A stretch of DNA of 64,000 nt from Pseudomonadota bacterium (GTDB lineage Bacteria; Pseudomonadota; Gammaproteobacteria; Steroidobacterales; Steroidobacteraceae). The stretch covers positions 1-64,000 of the forward strand of contig JAJZDW010000019.1 in NCBI GenBank assembly GCA_021851405.1, in the 5' to 3' direction. The notes beneath the pieces were generated by a model that was not told where the DNA came from, searched no databases, and was given only the letters and a program-made list of their open reading frames with translations. Made by a program: the position numbers and the translations under genes. Below are positions 45,687-55,372 of the stretch, piece by piece; position 1 is the first letter of the stretch, and the number at the start of each line of letters is the position of its first letter.

Positions 45687-47038
45687 GCGCGCAACCGGCA
45701 CTGGCCGCACAGTCGCGGCTGCTCACCACGGTGCTCGCCGCGGGCGCCGGTCTGATGCTGCTCGCTGCGGCGGTGGCGTACTTCGCCGCCGGCAGCGCCG
45801 CTCCGGCCATTGCGCGCTTCGGGCCGCTCGCCCTGGCGCTGCTCGCGGCCGCCTTGCTCGGCGCGGGCATCGTGCTCGCCGGGCGCATCGAGAAGACGGT
45901 CCAGGACCAGCGCTTCGCCGCCGAGACCCAGCGCAAGGAGAGCGATCGGAACCAGCAGGCCATCCTGCGCCTGCTCGATGAGCTCTCCAGCCTCGCCGAC
46001 GGGGATCTCACCGTGCAGGCGACCGTCACCGAGGAGATCACCGGGGCGATCGCCGATTCGATCAACTACGCGGTCGATGCGCTGCGCGGCCTGGTGACGA
46101 CCATCAATCATTCGGCCATCCAGCTCGACAGCGCCGCCCGCCAGACCCAGGCGCTCTCGCAACATCTGGCCAAGGCAAGCAGCGCGCAGTCGAAGCAGAT
46201 CGCCTCGGCCACCGAGTCCGCCTCGGGCATGGCCAACTCGGTGGCGGAGGTCTCCGGCAACGCCGAGCGGGCCTCCGACGTGGCGCGCCATTCGGTGGAG
46301 ATCGCCCACAAGGGCGGGGATGCGGTGCGCCGCACCATCGATGGCATGAACGCCATCCGCGAGACCATTCAGGAGACCTCCAAGCGGATCAAGCGGCTTG
46401 GGGAGAGCTCGCAGGAAATCGGCAACATCGTCGAGCTGATCAACGACATCGCCGAGCAGACCAACATCCTCGCTCTGAACGCCTCGATCCAGGCGTCGAT
46501 GGCCGGGGAGGCCGGCCGCGGCTTCGCGGTGGTGGCCGATGAGGTCCAGCGGCTCGCCGAGCGGGCCGCCAACGCCACCAAGCAGATCGAGGTGCTGGTG
46601 CGCACCATTCAGACCGACACCAACGAGGCGGTCGTCTCGATGGAGCGCAGCACCACCGATGTGGTCGGCGGTGCGCTGCTGGCGGAGAACGCCGGGGCGG
46701 CGCTCGATGAGATCGAGCAGGTCTCCAACCAGATCGCGAGCCTCGTGCAGAACATCTCCGGCAGCGCGCGCGCGCAGGCGAGCGGCGGGCAGAACATTGC
46801 GCGCAACATGCAGGTGCTGCGCGAGATCAGCGTACAGACCGCCGAGTCCACCAATGCCACCTCGGCGGCCATCGCCCAGTTGGCGGAACTGTCGGCGGGC
46901 CTGCGCCGCGCGGCGGCCGGGTTCCGCCTGCCCGGCGGCGCGCACCCGGGCGCCACCGGCGCGTATAAGCGCCCCGACGGTATCGCGGCCGCCGGCCGTC
47001 CCGCTGCCACCCCGGTCACCGCCGCGGGCGGTCACTGA
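45683..47038 (+). CDS. pilJ: PilJ-type methyl-accepting protein, lacking the periplasmic sensor
   Basis: 451 residues, against about 680 in Pseudomonas PilJ. Two membrane helices (about 15-36 and 46-66) are separated by only about ten residues, so the PilJ ligand domain is missing. After them come a HAMP-like segment (LLDELSSLADGDLTVQATV) and the signalling region with the hairpin tip NDIAEQTNILALNASIQASMAG. It should still form the ChpA-PilI signalling array, but cannot bind a periplasmic pilin or ligand in the usual way. Short C-terminal tail. No frameshift is evident at the start. Confidence 0.9.
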   Translation: MSAQPALAAQSRLLTTVLAAGAGLMLLAAAVAYFAAGSAAPAIARFGPLALALLAAALLGAGIVLAGRIEKTVQDQRFAAETQRKESDRNQQAILRLLDELSSLADGDLTVQATVTEEITGAIADSINYAVDALRGLVTTINHSAIQLDSAARQTQALSQHLAKASSAQSKQIASATESASGMANSVAEVSGNAERASDVARHSVEIAHKGGDAVRRTIDGMNAIRETIQETSKRIKRLGESSQEIGNIVELINDIAEQTNILALNASIQASMAGEAGRGFAVVADEVQRLAERAANATKQIEVLVRTIQTDTNEAVVSMERSTTDVVGGALLAENAGAALDEIEQVSNQIASLVQNISGSARAQASGGQNIARNMQVLREISVQTAESTNATSAAIAQLAELSAGLRRAAAGFRLPGGAHPGATGAYKRPDGIAAAGRPAATPVTAAGGH

Positions 47039-47060
47039 GCCTACCGTCCGGAGCTGCTGG

Positions 47061-50000
47061 ATGTCGGAAGTCGCCTCGCAGACGCTCGAGCTGGTCGGGC
47101 ACGAACTCGCCCACACGCTGGGGGAGGCGCGCGCCGCCATCGAAAGCTACCTCGAGCAGCCGGACAACGTCACGCTGCTCGAGCGTTGCAAGCACGAGCT
47201 GCATCAGGCGCAGGGTGTGCTGCGCGTGCTGGAGATCTACGGCGCGGCGCTGCTCGCCGAAGAGATGGAGCTGGTGGCGGACTACCTGCTCGCCACCTAC
47301 GATGAGCGCAAGGGCCAGGCGGAGAGCCTCGATGCACTGCTGCGCGCGCTGGTGCAGCTGCCCGGATATCTCGAGCGGGTACTCGCCGGCGGGCGCGACA
47401 TCGCGCTCGTGCTGCTGCCGCTGCTGAATGACCTGCGGGCCGTGCGCGGCAGCTCGCTGCTGTCCGAAGGCACGCTGCTGCTGTTGAACCTGAAGTCGGA
47501 CAAGCAGGCCCACCCGGAGGCTCCCGTCCCCGGGGAGCCGATCTTGAATGTCGAGCAATGGGCGCGGCGACGGCGCACCCAGTTTCAGGCCGGCCTCATC
47601 GGCTGGATCCGCGGCGAGCGCCTCGAGCAGAACCTCGCCACGCTCGCCTCGGTGGCCGAGAAGCTCGAGCGCTCCGCCACGCGTCAGCCGGTGTTCCAGC
47701 TCTGGTGGGTCGTGGGCGCGGTGATCGAGGCGCTGCGCGACGGCGGTCTCGAGGGCGGCGTGTCGGTGAAGCGGCTGCTCGGACTGGCCGATCGCGAGAT
47801 CCGCCGCCTCTACGAGCTCGGCGAGCCGCGCTACTGCCAGAGTCCGCCGGTCGACCTGCTGAACAACCTGCTCTATTACGTCGGCCGCTCCGCCAACAGC
47901 GGAACGCGCGTCGCGGCCGTACGGGCCTCGTTCCGCCTGAACGAGCTGCTGCCGGTGGATGAGAGCATCGAGCAGGAGCGCGAGAGCCTCTCGGCGCCGA
48001 ACATCAAGCTGATGCAGACCGTGGCGGTGGCGATCCGCGAGGATCTGGCCAAGGTCAAGGAAGTCCTCGAGCAGTTCGGACGGCGCGGTGGCAGCGACGG
48101 CGAGGAGCTGCGGGTCCAGGTCGCGCTGCTGCGCAAGATCGGCGATACGCTCGGTGTGCTCGGGCTGGGCGCGCAGCGTGCCGCGGTGCAGGCGCAGACC
48201 GATCGTCTGGAGCGCATTCTCGGCGGCGCCGAGCCGCTCACGGAAGGCGTGCTGGTCGAAGTCGCCGCCGCGCTGATTGCGGTCGAAGACCGGCTGGATG
48301 ACAACCTGGTCGGCATGATCATGCCGGTCGGCGGCGCCGAGCGCGACGCGCCGCAGGGCGATCGGGAATTCCAGCAAGTGCAGTCCGCGGTCCTGCGCGA
48401 GTGCATTCAGAACCTCGCCTGGATCAAGGAGGCCGTCACGCAGAGCATCGGCGGCTCGCCCGATCCGGCGGCGCTCGACAGCTGGCAGGGTCTGATCACC
48501 GGACTGAAGGCCGCACTGCTGATGCTCGGCAAGGCGCGTGCGGTGGAGGTCGTCGAAGGCATCGCCACGCAGTTGCGCCGCATCATGCGCCCGGGCGCCC
48601 CCCCGGTGCCGCCGGGCTGGCTCGACCGCCTGGCCGATGCGATCGTCAGCATCGAGTACTACATGGAGACGTTGCAGGCCGGGCGCAGCGACCCCTGGTA
48701 CATGCTCGACAACGCCCAGTCGTGCCTGCAGTACCTGGAGCGCGCGCCGCAGGCGCTGCCGACGGCACCCATCGAGCCGTCCGCTTTTGCCAAGACGGTG
48801 CTCATGACGCCGGGCGGGGAGACCCAGGCGGGCGCCACCATTCCGGATGTCCCGCTGGCGGCCGCACCGCCGGCCGTGGCGTTCTCCGCGGCCTCCACCG
48901 CGAAGCTGGCGGCGCTCGCCGCAAGCGCGAGCCCGGAGCTGATCAAGCTGTTCGTCGAGGAGGCGCGTGAGGAGTTGGCGCGCATCCGCCGCCACTTCCC
49001 GCTGTGGGACCAGAACCCGCTCGATCGCGATTCGCTCGAGATCGTGCGTCGCGGCTTTCATACCCTGAAGGGCAGTGGGCGCATGGTGGGCGCGCGCGAG
49101 CTCGGCGAGCTCGCCTGGTCCGTCGAGAGTCTGCTCAATCGGCTGCTCGACAACACCCTGACGCGCAGCCCCGAGATCCTGGAGGAGCTGCGCGAGGCGA
49201 TTGCCGCACTGCCGCAGCTGATCGAACATCTCGAGACCGGTCGTCCGGTGGCGAGCGACGTGGCGGGCATCACGGCCGCCGCGCACGCCATGGCCGCGGG
49301 CCGCGAGAGCGAACCGCCGCCGCCGGGTCCCGCCGAAACCGTGCCGAGCGAGACGGGGACGGCTGCGGCCGTGCCGGTGGCCGCCGCGGCCGGCATGGAT
49401 GAGGCGCTGCGGGACATCTATGCCCGCGAAACCGAGACCCATGTGGCGGCGATCCGCGCCTACCTGAAGAGCGAGGCGCAGGCGCCCGAGCCGCACCCGT
49501 TGCCGGAGGACGTCTATCGGGCCTGCCACACGCTCGCGGGCAGCTCCAAGGCCGCGCAGGCGCGCCACGGCGTACGGCTTGCCGAGCCGCTCGATCACTG
49601 GATCCGGCGCGCATTCACCAGCGGCGCCGGTCTGAGCAGCGCCGATTTGACGCTGCTCGCAGACTGCATGGGCGCGATGGAGACGGTGGCCGAACATCTC
49701 GAGGAGCCCACCGGATACTTTGCCAGCCACCTGCTGCTGATCGAGCGGCTGGGCGAGGCCGAGCACGCGCTCGATGAACGCATTGCCGCGGCTGCGCCGG
49801 CGCAGGAAGAGGCCGCCGCCGCCCCGGCGCCCGAGGCTGCGGCCCCGATCGAACGGTTCGCGCCGACGCCGCCGGTGGAGCCGGCCGTCGATTACGATCC
49901 GGAAGTCGCCGCCGTCTTCACCGAAGAGGCCCTAGAGCTGATCGAAGGCTCCGAGCGAGCGCTCGGGGACTGGCGCTCGGCGCCCGCCGATGCGCAGCGC

Positions 50001-52559
50001 GCGTTCGCGCTGAAGCGCGCGTTGCACACGCTCAAGGGCGGGGCGCGCATGGCCGGCATCATGACCATGGGCGATCTGTCGCACGAGCTCGAGACGCTGG
50101 TCGGCCAGGCCGAGGGCGGCGCGCTGAGCGCCGGCGAGGCGGTGTTCGACGTCATCCAGGCGAGCCTCGATCATCTCGCGGGCATGCGCGAGGCGGTGGT
50201 CAACGGGCAGGCCGTGCCGCCCGCCCAGGCGATGATCGCGCGGATCCGCGCACTGACGCAGCCACCGAGCGAGGCGAGCGCCGCCGCAGCGCCACTCCCG
50301 GCCCCCGAGGGGCAGCCCCCGGTTCTCGAGGCCGGCGAACCGGTCGCGATCGAGCGCGAGACCTTCCCGCTGCAGGTCCTCGAGACCGCGGCGCCGGCCG
50401 AACGCGCAGCTCACGAGCCGCCGGTGCTGGCACCGGCCGGCATCGAGGCGTTGCCGCCGAGCGCATTTGAGGCGCTGACGGTCGAACCGGACGGGCTCGC
50501 CGAGCCCTTCGTGCCGGCCGAGCTCGATCCCGAGACGGTTCCGGTCCTGCAGCCGGCGTCTTTGCTTGAACCGACGAGCCTGGCCGAGAACCTGCCGCTG
50601 GCGCCTGTGGAGGCGGCGACGCCCGAGCCGGAGGCCGCGCCGCTCGCCGTGGCGCAGCCGGTGCCCCCGGGCCGCGAACCGGTCGCGCCCGCGGAGCGTC
50701 AGGAGATGGCGCGGGTCGATGCCGATCTGCTCGACAAGCTGCTGAACGTCGCCGGCGAGGCGAGCATCGCGCGCTCGCGGCTCGACCAGCAGATCAGCTC
50801 CATCGATTTCAACCTCGGCGAGCTGTCGCGCACGGTGACGCGTCTGAAGGAGCAGCTGCGCAGCCTGGAGATCGAGACCGAAGCGCAGATTCTGCACCGG
50901 CACGAGCCGGACAGCGGCCACCGCGGCGATTTCGATCCGCTCGAGCTCGACCGGTATTCCTCCATTCAGCAGTTCTCCCGGGCGCTTGCCGAGACGGCCA
51001 ACGACGTGGCCAGCTTGCAGCAGCTGCTGGAGACTCTGACGAAGGATGCGCACACGCTGCTGCAGCAGCAGGCGCGCACCATGACGGAGCTGCAGAACGG
51101 CCTGATGCGCACGCGCATGGTCTCGTTTCAGCAGCACGTGCAGCGTCTCTCGCGCATCGTGCGCCAGGCGGCCGCCGATACCGGCAAGCGCGCCGAACTG
51201 ATCGTCGAGGGCGCCTCCGGGGAACTCGATCGGCAGGTGCTCGAGCGCATGCTGCCGCCGTTCGAGCACCTGTTGCGCAACGCCGTGGTGCACGGCATCG
51301 AAGGGCCCGAGGAGCGTCTGCGCCGGGGCAAGCCGCCGGTGGGGCGCATCGAGCTGCAGCTGCGCCGCGATGGGGCGCAGGTCGTGGTGCGCCTCGCGGA
51401 TGACGGCGCGGGGATGAACCTGCAGGCGATCCGGGCCAAGGGGCTCGCGCTCGGGCTGATTCCGCCCGCAGGGGTGAGCGACGAGGAAGCGCTGCAGCTG
51501 ATCCTCGAGCCGGGTTTCTCCACCGCGGGCAGCGTGACGCAACAGGCCGGCCGCGGCGTCGGCATGGACGTGGTCGCCACGGAGATCAAACGCCTCGGCG
51601 GCGCGCTGCACATGAAGTCGCAGGCGGGCGAGGGCAGTGAGTTCACGATCCGCCTGCCGTTCACGCTCGCGATCAGTCATGCGCTGATTGCGCGCGCCGG
51701 CGATGAACTCTATGCGCTGCCGCTGCCGACCGTCGAAGGGGTGTTGCGGCTGCCGCTCGAGCAGGTGAACCAGTATCTCGGCGCGGAGTCCGCGCCGTTC
51801 GAGTACGGCGCACAGCGCTACCGGTTCCAGCATCTGGCGGTCTTCATCGGTCTGCCGCCCTCGCCGCTGCCGAGCGAGGATGCCACGGTGCCCGTGGTGT
51901 TGGTGCATGCCGGAGAGCATTCCACGGCGATCGTGGCCGATGAGCTCCTCGGCAACCGCGAGATCGTGGTCAAGTCGGTCGGACCGCAAATCGCCAGCAT
52001 CCGCGGCATCTCCGGGGCGACCATTCTCGGGGATGGTCGGATCGTCATCATTCTGGACATCGGCGCGCTGGTGCGCGCCGAGTGGCGCGGGCGCGGACTG
52101 GTGCCGGCCGAGCGCGATCAGACCGACCGGCGCATCCTCGCGATGGTGGTGGACGATTCGATCACGGTGCGGCGGGTGACGCAGCGGCTGCTCGAGCGCA
52201 ACGGCATGCGGGTGCTGACGGCCCGAGATGGCATGGACGCGGTCGCGCTGCTGCAGGATCAGGTGCCGGACATCATTCTGCTCGACATCGAGATGCCGCG
52301 CATGGACGGCTACGAGGTGGCCGCGCATGTGCGCAACGATCCGCGGCTGCGCGCGGTACCGATCATCATGATCACCTCGCGGGTCGGTGAGAAGCATCGC
52401 GCACGGGCAATCGAGTTCGGCGTCGACGATTATCTCGGTAAGCCGTACCAGGAGACGGAGCTGCTCGAAGCGATCGCGCCGCTGGTCGAGCGCGCCCGCG
52501 GGACGCATCACGGCGAGGACTTCGGCGCGGCCGACTCGGCCGCGGCGCAGGGCGAGTGA
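47061..52559 (+). CDS. chpA: ChpA/PilL hybrid sensor kinase with several HPt domains
   Basis: 1832 residues. The N-terminal region holds a FimL-like HPt-type helical segment without the phospho-His motif. Three HPt domains with likely phosphorylated His are seen at His667 (FHTLKGSGRM), His823 (CHTLAGSSKA) and His989 (LHTLKGGARM). A Pro/Ala linker leads to the CheA core: dimerisation helices from about 1220, ATP-site N box HLLRNAVVHG (about 1402-1411), and ADDGAGMNL. A CheW domain and a C-terminal receiver with Asp1742 (LLDIEMPRMDG) finish it. It controls pilus extension and retraction through PilG and PilH. Pseudomonas ChpA carries more phosphotransfer sites. Confidence 0.95.
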   Translation: MSEVASQTLELVGHELAHTLGEARAAIESYLEQPDNVTLLERCKHELHQAQGVLRVLEIYGAALLAEEMELVADYLLATYDERKGQAESLDALLRALVQLPGYLERVLAGGRDIALVLLPLLNDLRAVRGSSLLSEGTLLLLNLKSDKQAHPEAPVPGEPILNVEQWARRRRTQFQAGLIGWIRGERLEQNLATLASVAEKLERSATRQPVFQLWWVVGAVIEALRDGGLEGGVSVKRLLGLADREIRRLYELGEPRYCQSPPVDLLNNLLYYVGRSANSGTRVAAVRASFRLNELLPVDESIEQERESLSAPNIKLMQTVAVAIREDLAKVKEVLEQFGRRGGSDGEELRVQVALLRKIGDTLGVLGLGAQRAAVQAQTDRLERILGGAEPLTEGVLVEVAAALIAVEDRLDDNLVGMIMPVGGAERDAPQGDREFQQVQSAVLRECIQNLAWIKEAVTQSIGGSPDPAALDSWQGLITGLKAALLMLGKARAVEVVEGIATQLRRIMRPGAPPVPPGWLDRLADAIVSIEYYMETLQAGRSDPWYMLDNAQSCLQYLERAPQALPTAPIEPSAFAKTVLMTPGGETQAGATIPDVPLAAAPPAVAFSAASTAKLAALAASASPELIKLFVEEAREELARIRRHFPLWDQNPLDRDSLEIVRRGFHTLKGSGRMVGARELGELAWSVESLLNRLLDNTLTRSPEILEELREAIAALPQLIEHLETGRPVASDVAGITAAAHAMAAGRESEPPPPGPAETVPSETGTAAAVPVAAAAGMDEALRDIYARETETHVAAIRAYLKSEAQAPEPHPLPEDVYRACHTLAGSSKAAQARHGVRLAEPLDHWIRRAFTSGAGLSSADLTLLADCMGAMETVAEHLEEPTGYFASHLLLIERLGEAEHALDERIAAAAPAQEEAAAAPAPEAAAPIERFAPTPPVEPAVDYDPEVAAVFTEEALELIEGSERALGDWRSAPADAQRAFALKRALHTLKGGARMAGIMTMGDLSHELETLVGQAEGGALSAGEAVFDVIQASLDHLAGMREAVVNGQAVPPAQAMIARIRALTQPPSEASAAAAPLPAPEGQPPVLEAGEPVAIERETFPLQVLETAAPAERAAHEPPVLAPAGIEALPPSAFEALTVEPDGLAEPFVPAELDPETVPVLQPASLLEPTSLAENLPLAPVEAATPEPEAAPLAVAQPVPPGREPVAPAERQEMARVDADLLDKLLNVAGEASIARSRLDQQISSIDFNLGELSRTVTRLKEQLRSLEIETEAQILHRHEPDSGHRGDFDPLELDRYSSIQQFSRALAETANDVASLQQLLETLTKDAHTLLQQQARTMTELQNGLMRTRMVSFQQHVQRLSRIVRQAAADTGKRAELIVEGASGELDRQVLERMLPPFEHLLRNAVVHGIEGPEERLRRGKPPVGRIELQLRRDGAQVVVRLADDGAGMNLQAIRAKGLALGLIPPAGVSDEEALQLILEPGFSTAGSVTQQAGRGVGMDVVATEIKRLGGALHMKSQAGEGSEFTIRLPFTLAISHALIARAGDELYALPLPTVEGVLRLPLEQVNQYLGAESAPFEYGAQRYRFQHLAVFIGLPPSPLPSEDATVPVVLVHAGEHSTAIVADELLGNREIVVKSVGPQIASIRGISGATILGDGRIVIILDIGALVRAEWRGRGLVPAERDQTDRRILAMVVDDSITVRRVTQRLLERNGMRVLTARDGMDAVALLQDQVPDIILLDIEMPRMDGYEVAAHVRNDPRLRAVPIIMITSRVGEKHRARAIEFGVDDYLGKPYQETELLEAIAPLVERARGTHHGEDFGAADSAAAQGE

Positions 52560-52569
52560 CGGGGGAACG

Positions 52570-53034
52570 ATGGCCGAGAGGGTTCAGGAAATCTACAGCC
52601 TGCTCATTCCGCTCGCGGAGGGTCGGTTGCTCGTACCCCGCGCCTGCGTCGCGGAGGTCGCCGGACTGCCGGTTCCCTCGGAGATGACCGGTGCGCCGCC
52701 GTGGTACATCGGCACGGTGCCGTGGAACGGCCGGCCGGTACCGCTGGTGTCCTTCGAGGGGGTCTGCGGGCGCAGTATTCCGCCGGGCTCGGGGCGCGCG
52801 CGCATGGTGGTCTTCGTGGGTCTGGGGACGCGTCTGGCGCATTTCGCCATCGTCTCGCAGGGCTTCCCGCAGCTGGTGCGGCTGAGCTCGGATGTGATCC
52901 GGCCGGGCGGCGCCGCGTTTCCCGAGCGCGTCCCGGTGCTCTGCCAGCTGCGCATGGCCAACGAGACGCCGCTGGTGCCGGATCTGGAGCGCCTTGAGGC
53001 GCTGATCGCGGACGAGACGCGCTTCGCGGCCTGA
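52570..53034 (+). CDS. chpC: ChpC CheW-like protein
   Basis: 154 residues of the CheW fold (IYSLLIPLAEGRLLVPRACV, PWYIGTVPWNGRPVPLVSFE). ChpC is an accessory coupling protein of the Chp system. GGGGGAA precedes the ATG, which lies ten bases after the chpA stop. It is the last gene of the run. No cheR-like pilK or cheB-like chpB gene occurs in the cluster. Confidence 0.9.
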   Translation: MAERVQEIYSLLIPLAEGRLLVPRACVAEVAGLPVPSEMTGAPPWYIGTVPWNGRPVPLVSFEGVCGRSIPPGSGRARMVVFVGLGTRLAHFAIVSQGFPQLVRLSSDVIRPGGAAFPERVPVLCQLRMANETPLVPDLERLEALIADETRFAA

Positions 53035-53222
53035 GTGGGCAGGAGGCGGGCGTGGACGCGGGCGGGGCTTGAAAAACCTCTCAAGGTCCGGCCGGGCCGG
53101 CCGATGTGTACTCAGAGGAACGGAATCGATCGCCCCGCACCCCGCGGGTCTTTCGGGCCACCGGCTGGGATGCCGTGCAGCCTCGAACGCATCCCCGTGC
53201 AGGACTGATCCCCGGCGCCCGT

Positions 53223-54509
53223 GTGAACTTCTCGGCTTTACCCGACTTCGTGGCCATTGGCGGTCTGGTCGCCGTCTTCTGGACGCTGCTGCGCCGCACC
53301 CGCCAGAGCCGCCTGAACTTCTGGCTGGTCGGTTGGGTGCTGCTGCTGGTGCACATCATCGCGTTGTTCGTGGCCGCGAACACCCCCGGCAGCGCCGATG
53401 GGGCCTATTCCGTGGCGGTCGCCATGCTGGTGGTGATCGCCAACATTTTCATGTGGGCGAGCGGCGAGCAGCTCGAGATCCGCGCGCGCACCCTCTCGAT
53501 TGCGGTCTTCAGCGCAGTCCCCGATGTAGTGCTCCTCAGCTGCGTGCAGTACGGCGTCGGTGCCGCGTGGATCTACGCGGCAACGACCCTCGTCGGTGTC
53601 GGCTCGATGCTGTGGATGATGCGCGCCTGGCGCAGCGCGAACGGTCAGCCGACGCTGCGCTGGCGGACCTCGCTGGTGCTGAGCGTCTACGCCGTGCAGG
53701 GCGCGCTGCTCGCCTTCGGCCATCCGAACGAGGCGCTGACCTGGATGCTCACCTGGCATTACCTGGCGGTCGCCGCGCTGTACCGGATGACCGCGCCGCG
53801 AGCCTCGGCGAGCGTGCGCTTCACCATGATCAGCTTCATTGCCTGGGCGTTCGTGTTTCCGGTCGCGGACCTGATGGCCGTGCTCTGGCCGCACGCGCAC
53901 GTCGATGCCGAGGTCTGGAACCTGCCGAAGTTCCTGGTTGCCACCGGCATGACCTTCACGCTGCTCGAGGAGCAGCTGTCGAAGGCCGAGTACGCCTCGC
54001 TGCATGATGCGCTCACCGGCCTGCCCAACCGGCGTCTGCTGGTGCGCCGTCTGCACGAGGCCATGGCGCGGGTGCGGGCCGCCAGCGCCAATTTGGCGCT
54101 GGTGGTGATCGATCTTGACGGGTTCAAGGAGATCAACGACACCTTCGGCCATGCGGTGGGCGATGAGGTGCTGCAGTGGGCGGCGGGACAGTTTCGTGCG
54201 CGGCTCAGGGAGCACGATGTGCTGGCGCGGCTCGGCGGCGATGAATTCGCCGTGGTGCTCACCGAGTTGCCCGGGCGGGAGGCCGCCGAGCGGGTCGCGG
54301 CGGATCTGCGCCGCGCACTGGTCGACGGTCTGGTGATCCGCGGGCGCCAGCTCAGGGTTGGTGCCAGCGTCGGATTCTCGCTGTATCCGGCCGACGGCGA
54401 TGACGCGGATCGTCTCTACGCGGCGGCCGACCAGGCAATGTATGAGCGCAAGCCCTACCGGCAGGACGCGGACGGGCCGGGCGCGCTCGAGGCCCGTCCC
54501 GGCGCCTGA
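53223..54509 (+). CDS. membrane-bound GGDEF diguanylate cyclase
   Basis: 428 residues. Five to seven membrane helices occupy about residues 1-225. The cytoplasmic GGDEF domain follows, with the active site GGDEF at 338-342 and an intact inhibitory RxxD site at 329-332 (REHD). It makes cyclic di-GMP and is likely product-inhibited. It follows the chp genes by about 190 bases, so a link to pilus or surface behaviour is plausible. The GTG at 53223 puts the first helix at the N-terminus; the frame is open to a GTG at 53106. Confidence 0.88.
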   Translation: MNFSALPDFVAIGGLVAVFWTLLRRTRQSRLNFWLVGWVLLLVHIIALFVAANTPGSADGAYSVAVAMLVVIANIFMWASGEQLEIRARTLSIAVFSAVPDVVLLSCVQYGVGAAWIYAATTLVGVGSMLWMMRAWRSANGQPTLRWRTSLVLSVYAVQGALLAFGHPNEALTWMLTWHYLAVAALYRMTAPRASASVRFTMISFIAWAFVFPVADLMAVLWPHAHVDAEVWNLPKFLVATGMTFTLLEEQLSKAEYASLHDALTGLPNRRLLVRRLHEAMARVRAASANLALVVIDLDGFKEINDTFGHAVGDEVLQWAAGQFRARLREHDVLARLGGDEFAVVLTELPGREAAERVAADLRRALVDGLVIRGRQLRVGASVGFSLYPADGDDADRLYAAADQAMYERKPYRQDADGPGALEARPGA

Positions 54510-54519
54510 GACGGCCCGT

Positions 54520-55281
54520 TCACTCCAGCACTGCGCGCACGGGCGCGTGCAGCCGTCCGTTGCTCGCCAGCACCGAGGTCGTTTCCAGGGTGATTTCCCC
54601 GCCGGTGAGGTCGGTGAAGGTGCCGCCCGCCTCGCGCACGATCACCACCAGCGCGGCGATGTCGAGGATGTTCACGTCAGACTCGATCACCACCTCCAGA
54701 GCGCCGCGGGCCAGCAGGTGGTAATGCAGGAAATCCCCGTAGCCGCGGATGCGGCTGACCTGACCGATCAGCGCGCCGAGCTTCGGCCACTGCGCCGAGC
54801 GGGCGAGTGTCTTCAGATTGCCCGTCGAGACGATGCTGGCGGCGAGCGCCTCGGTGGCGCTGACGCGGATGGGGCGGTCATTCAGGTAGGCGCCCTCGCC
54901 GCGCTCGGCCCAGGCGATCTCGCCGTAGGCGGGGGCGCTCGAGACACCCAGGACCAGCTGCCCGGCGCGCAGCAGCGCGATCTGGGTCGAGAAGAACGGG
55001 CACTGACGCACGAACGACTTGGTGCCGTCGATCGGATCGACCAGCCACACGCTCTCGGCGCCGAGGGCGTGCTGGCCGGTCTCCTCGCCGTAAAAGCCAT
55101 GGCTCGGAAAGCGTCGTGCGAGGAGGGTGCGGATGGTTTCCTCGGCGCGCACGTCGGCCTCCGTCACGGGCGTCTGGTCCGCCTTGGTGCGGATCTCGAG
55201 GTTGCGCTGGTAGTACTCGCCGATCACCTCGGCGGCGGCGCGTGCCGCCTCCAGGGCGGCTTGAAGTTCGGGTGAGGGCAT
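54520..55281 (-). CDS. hisN: inositol-monophosphatase-family phosphatase, HisN-like
   Basis: 253 residues of the IMPase fold. Metal-binding motifs are TPVTEADVRAE, HGFYGEETG and VWLVDPIDGTKSFVRQCPFF. The last, with TKSFVRQCP, is typical of HisN-type histidinol-phosphatases rather than SuhB or CysQ. The third motif reads DVNILDIAALVVIVREAGG. It could therefore make histidinol, but it may act on another sugar or nucleotide phosphate. It is divergent from the cob(I)alamin adenosyltransferase gene. Confidence 0.8.
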   Translation of the reverse strand: MPSPELQAALEAARAAAEVIGEYYQRNLEIRTKADQTPVTEADVRAEETIRTLLARRFPSHGFYGEETGQHALGAESVWLVDPIDGTKSFVRQCPFFSTQIALLRAGQLVLGVSSAPAYGEIAWAERGEGAYLNDRPIRVSATEALAASIVSTGNLKTLARSAQWPKLGALIGQVSRIRGYGDFLHYHLLARGALEVVIESDVNILDIAALVVIVREAGGTFTDLTGGEITLETTSVLASNGRLHAPVRAVLE

Positions 55282-55346
55282 GCGGCTCGGTCGGGTGAGG
55301 GGCCGTCAAATTGCCGCCCCGGGGCGCGCCTGTCAATCGCGCACTC

Positions 55347-55355
55347 TGGCACAAT
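55347..55355 (+). promoter_or_regulatory. extended -10 upstream of the adenosyltransferase gene
   Basis: TGG followed by CACAAT, predicting a start near 55362 and a leader of only about 11 bases. Confidence 0.4.
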
Positions 55356-55372
55356 GCGCCGCGAGGCGAACC

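Noticed and set aside
49932-52511. Long minus-strand ORF opposite chpA
   Set aside because: Shadow frame. The plus strand carries clear HPt, kinase, CheW and receiver motifs.
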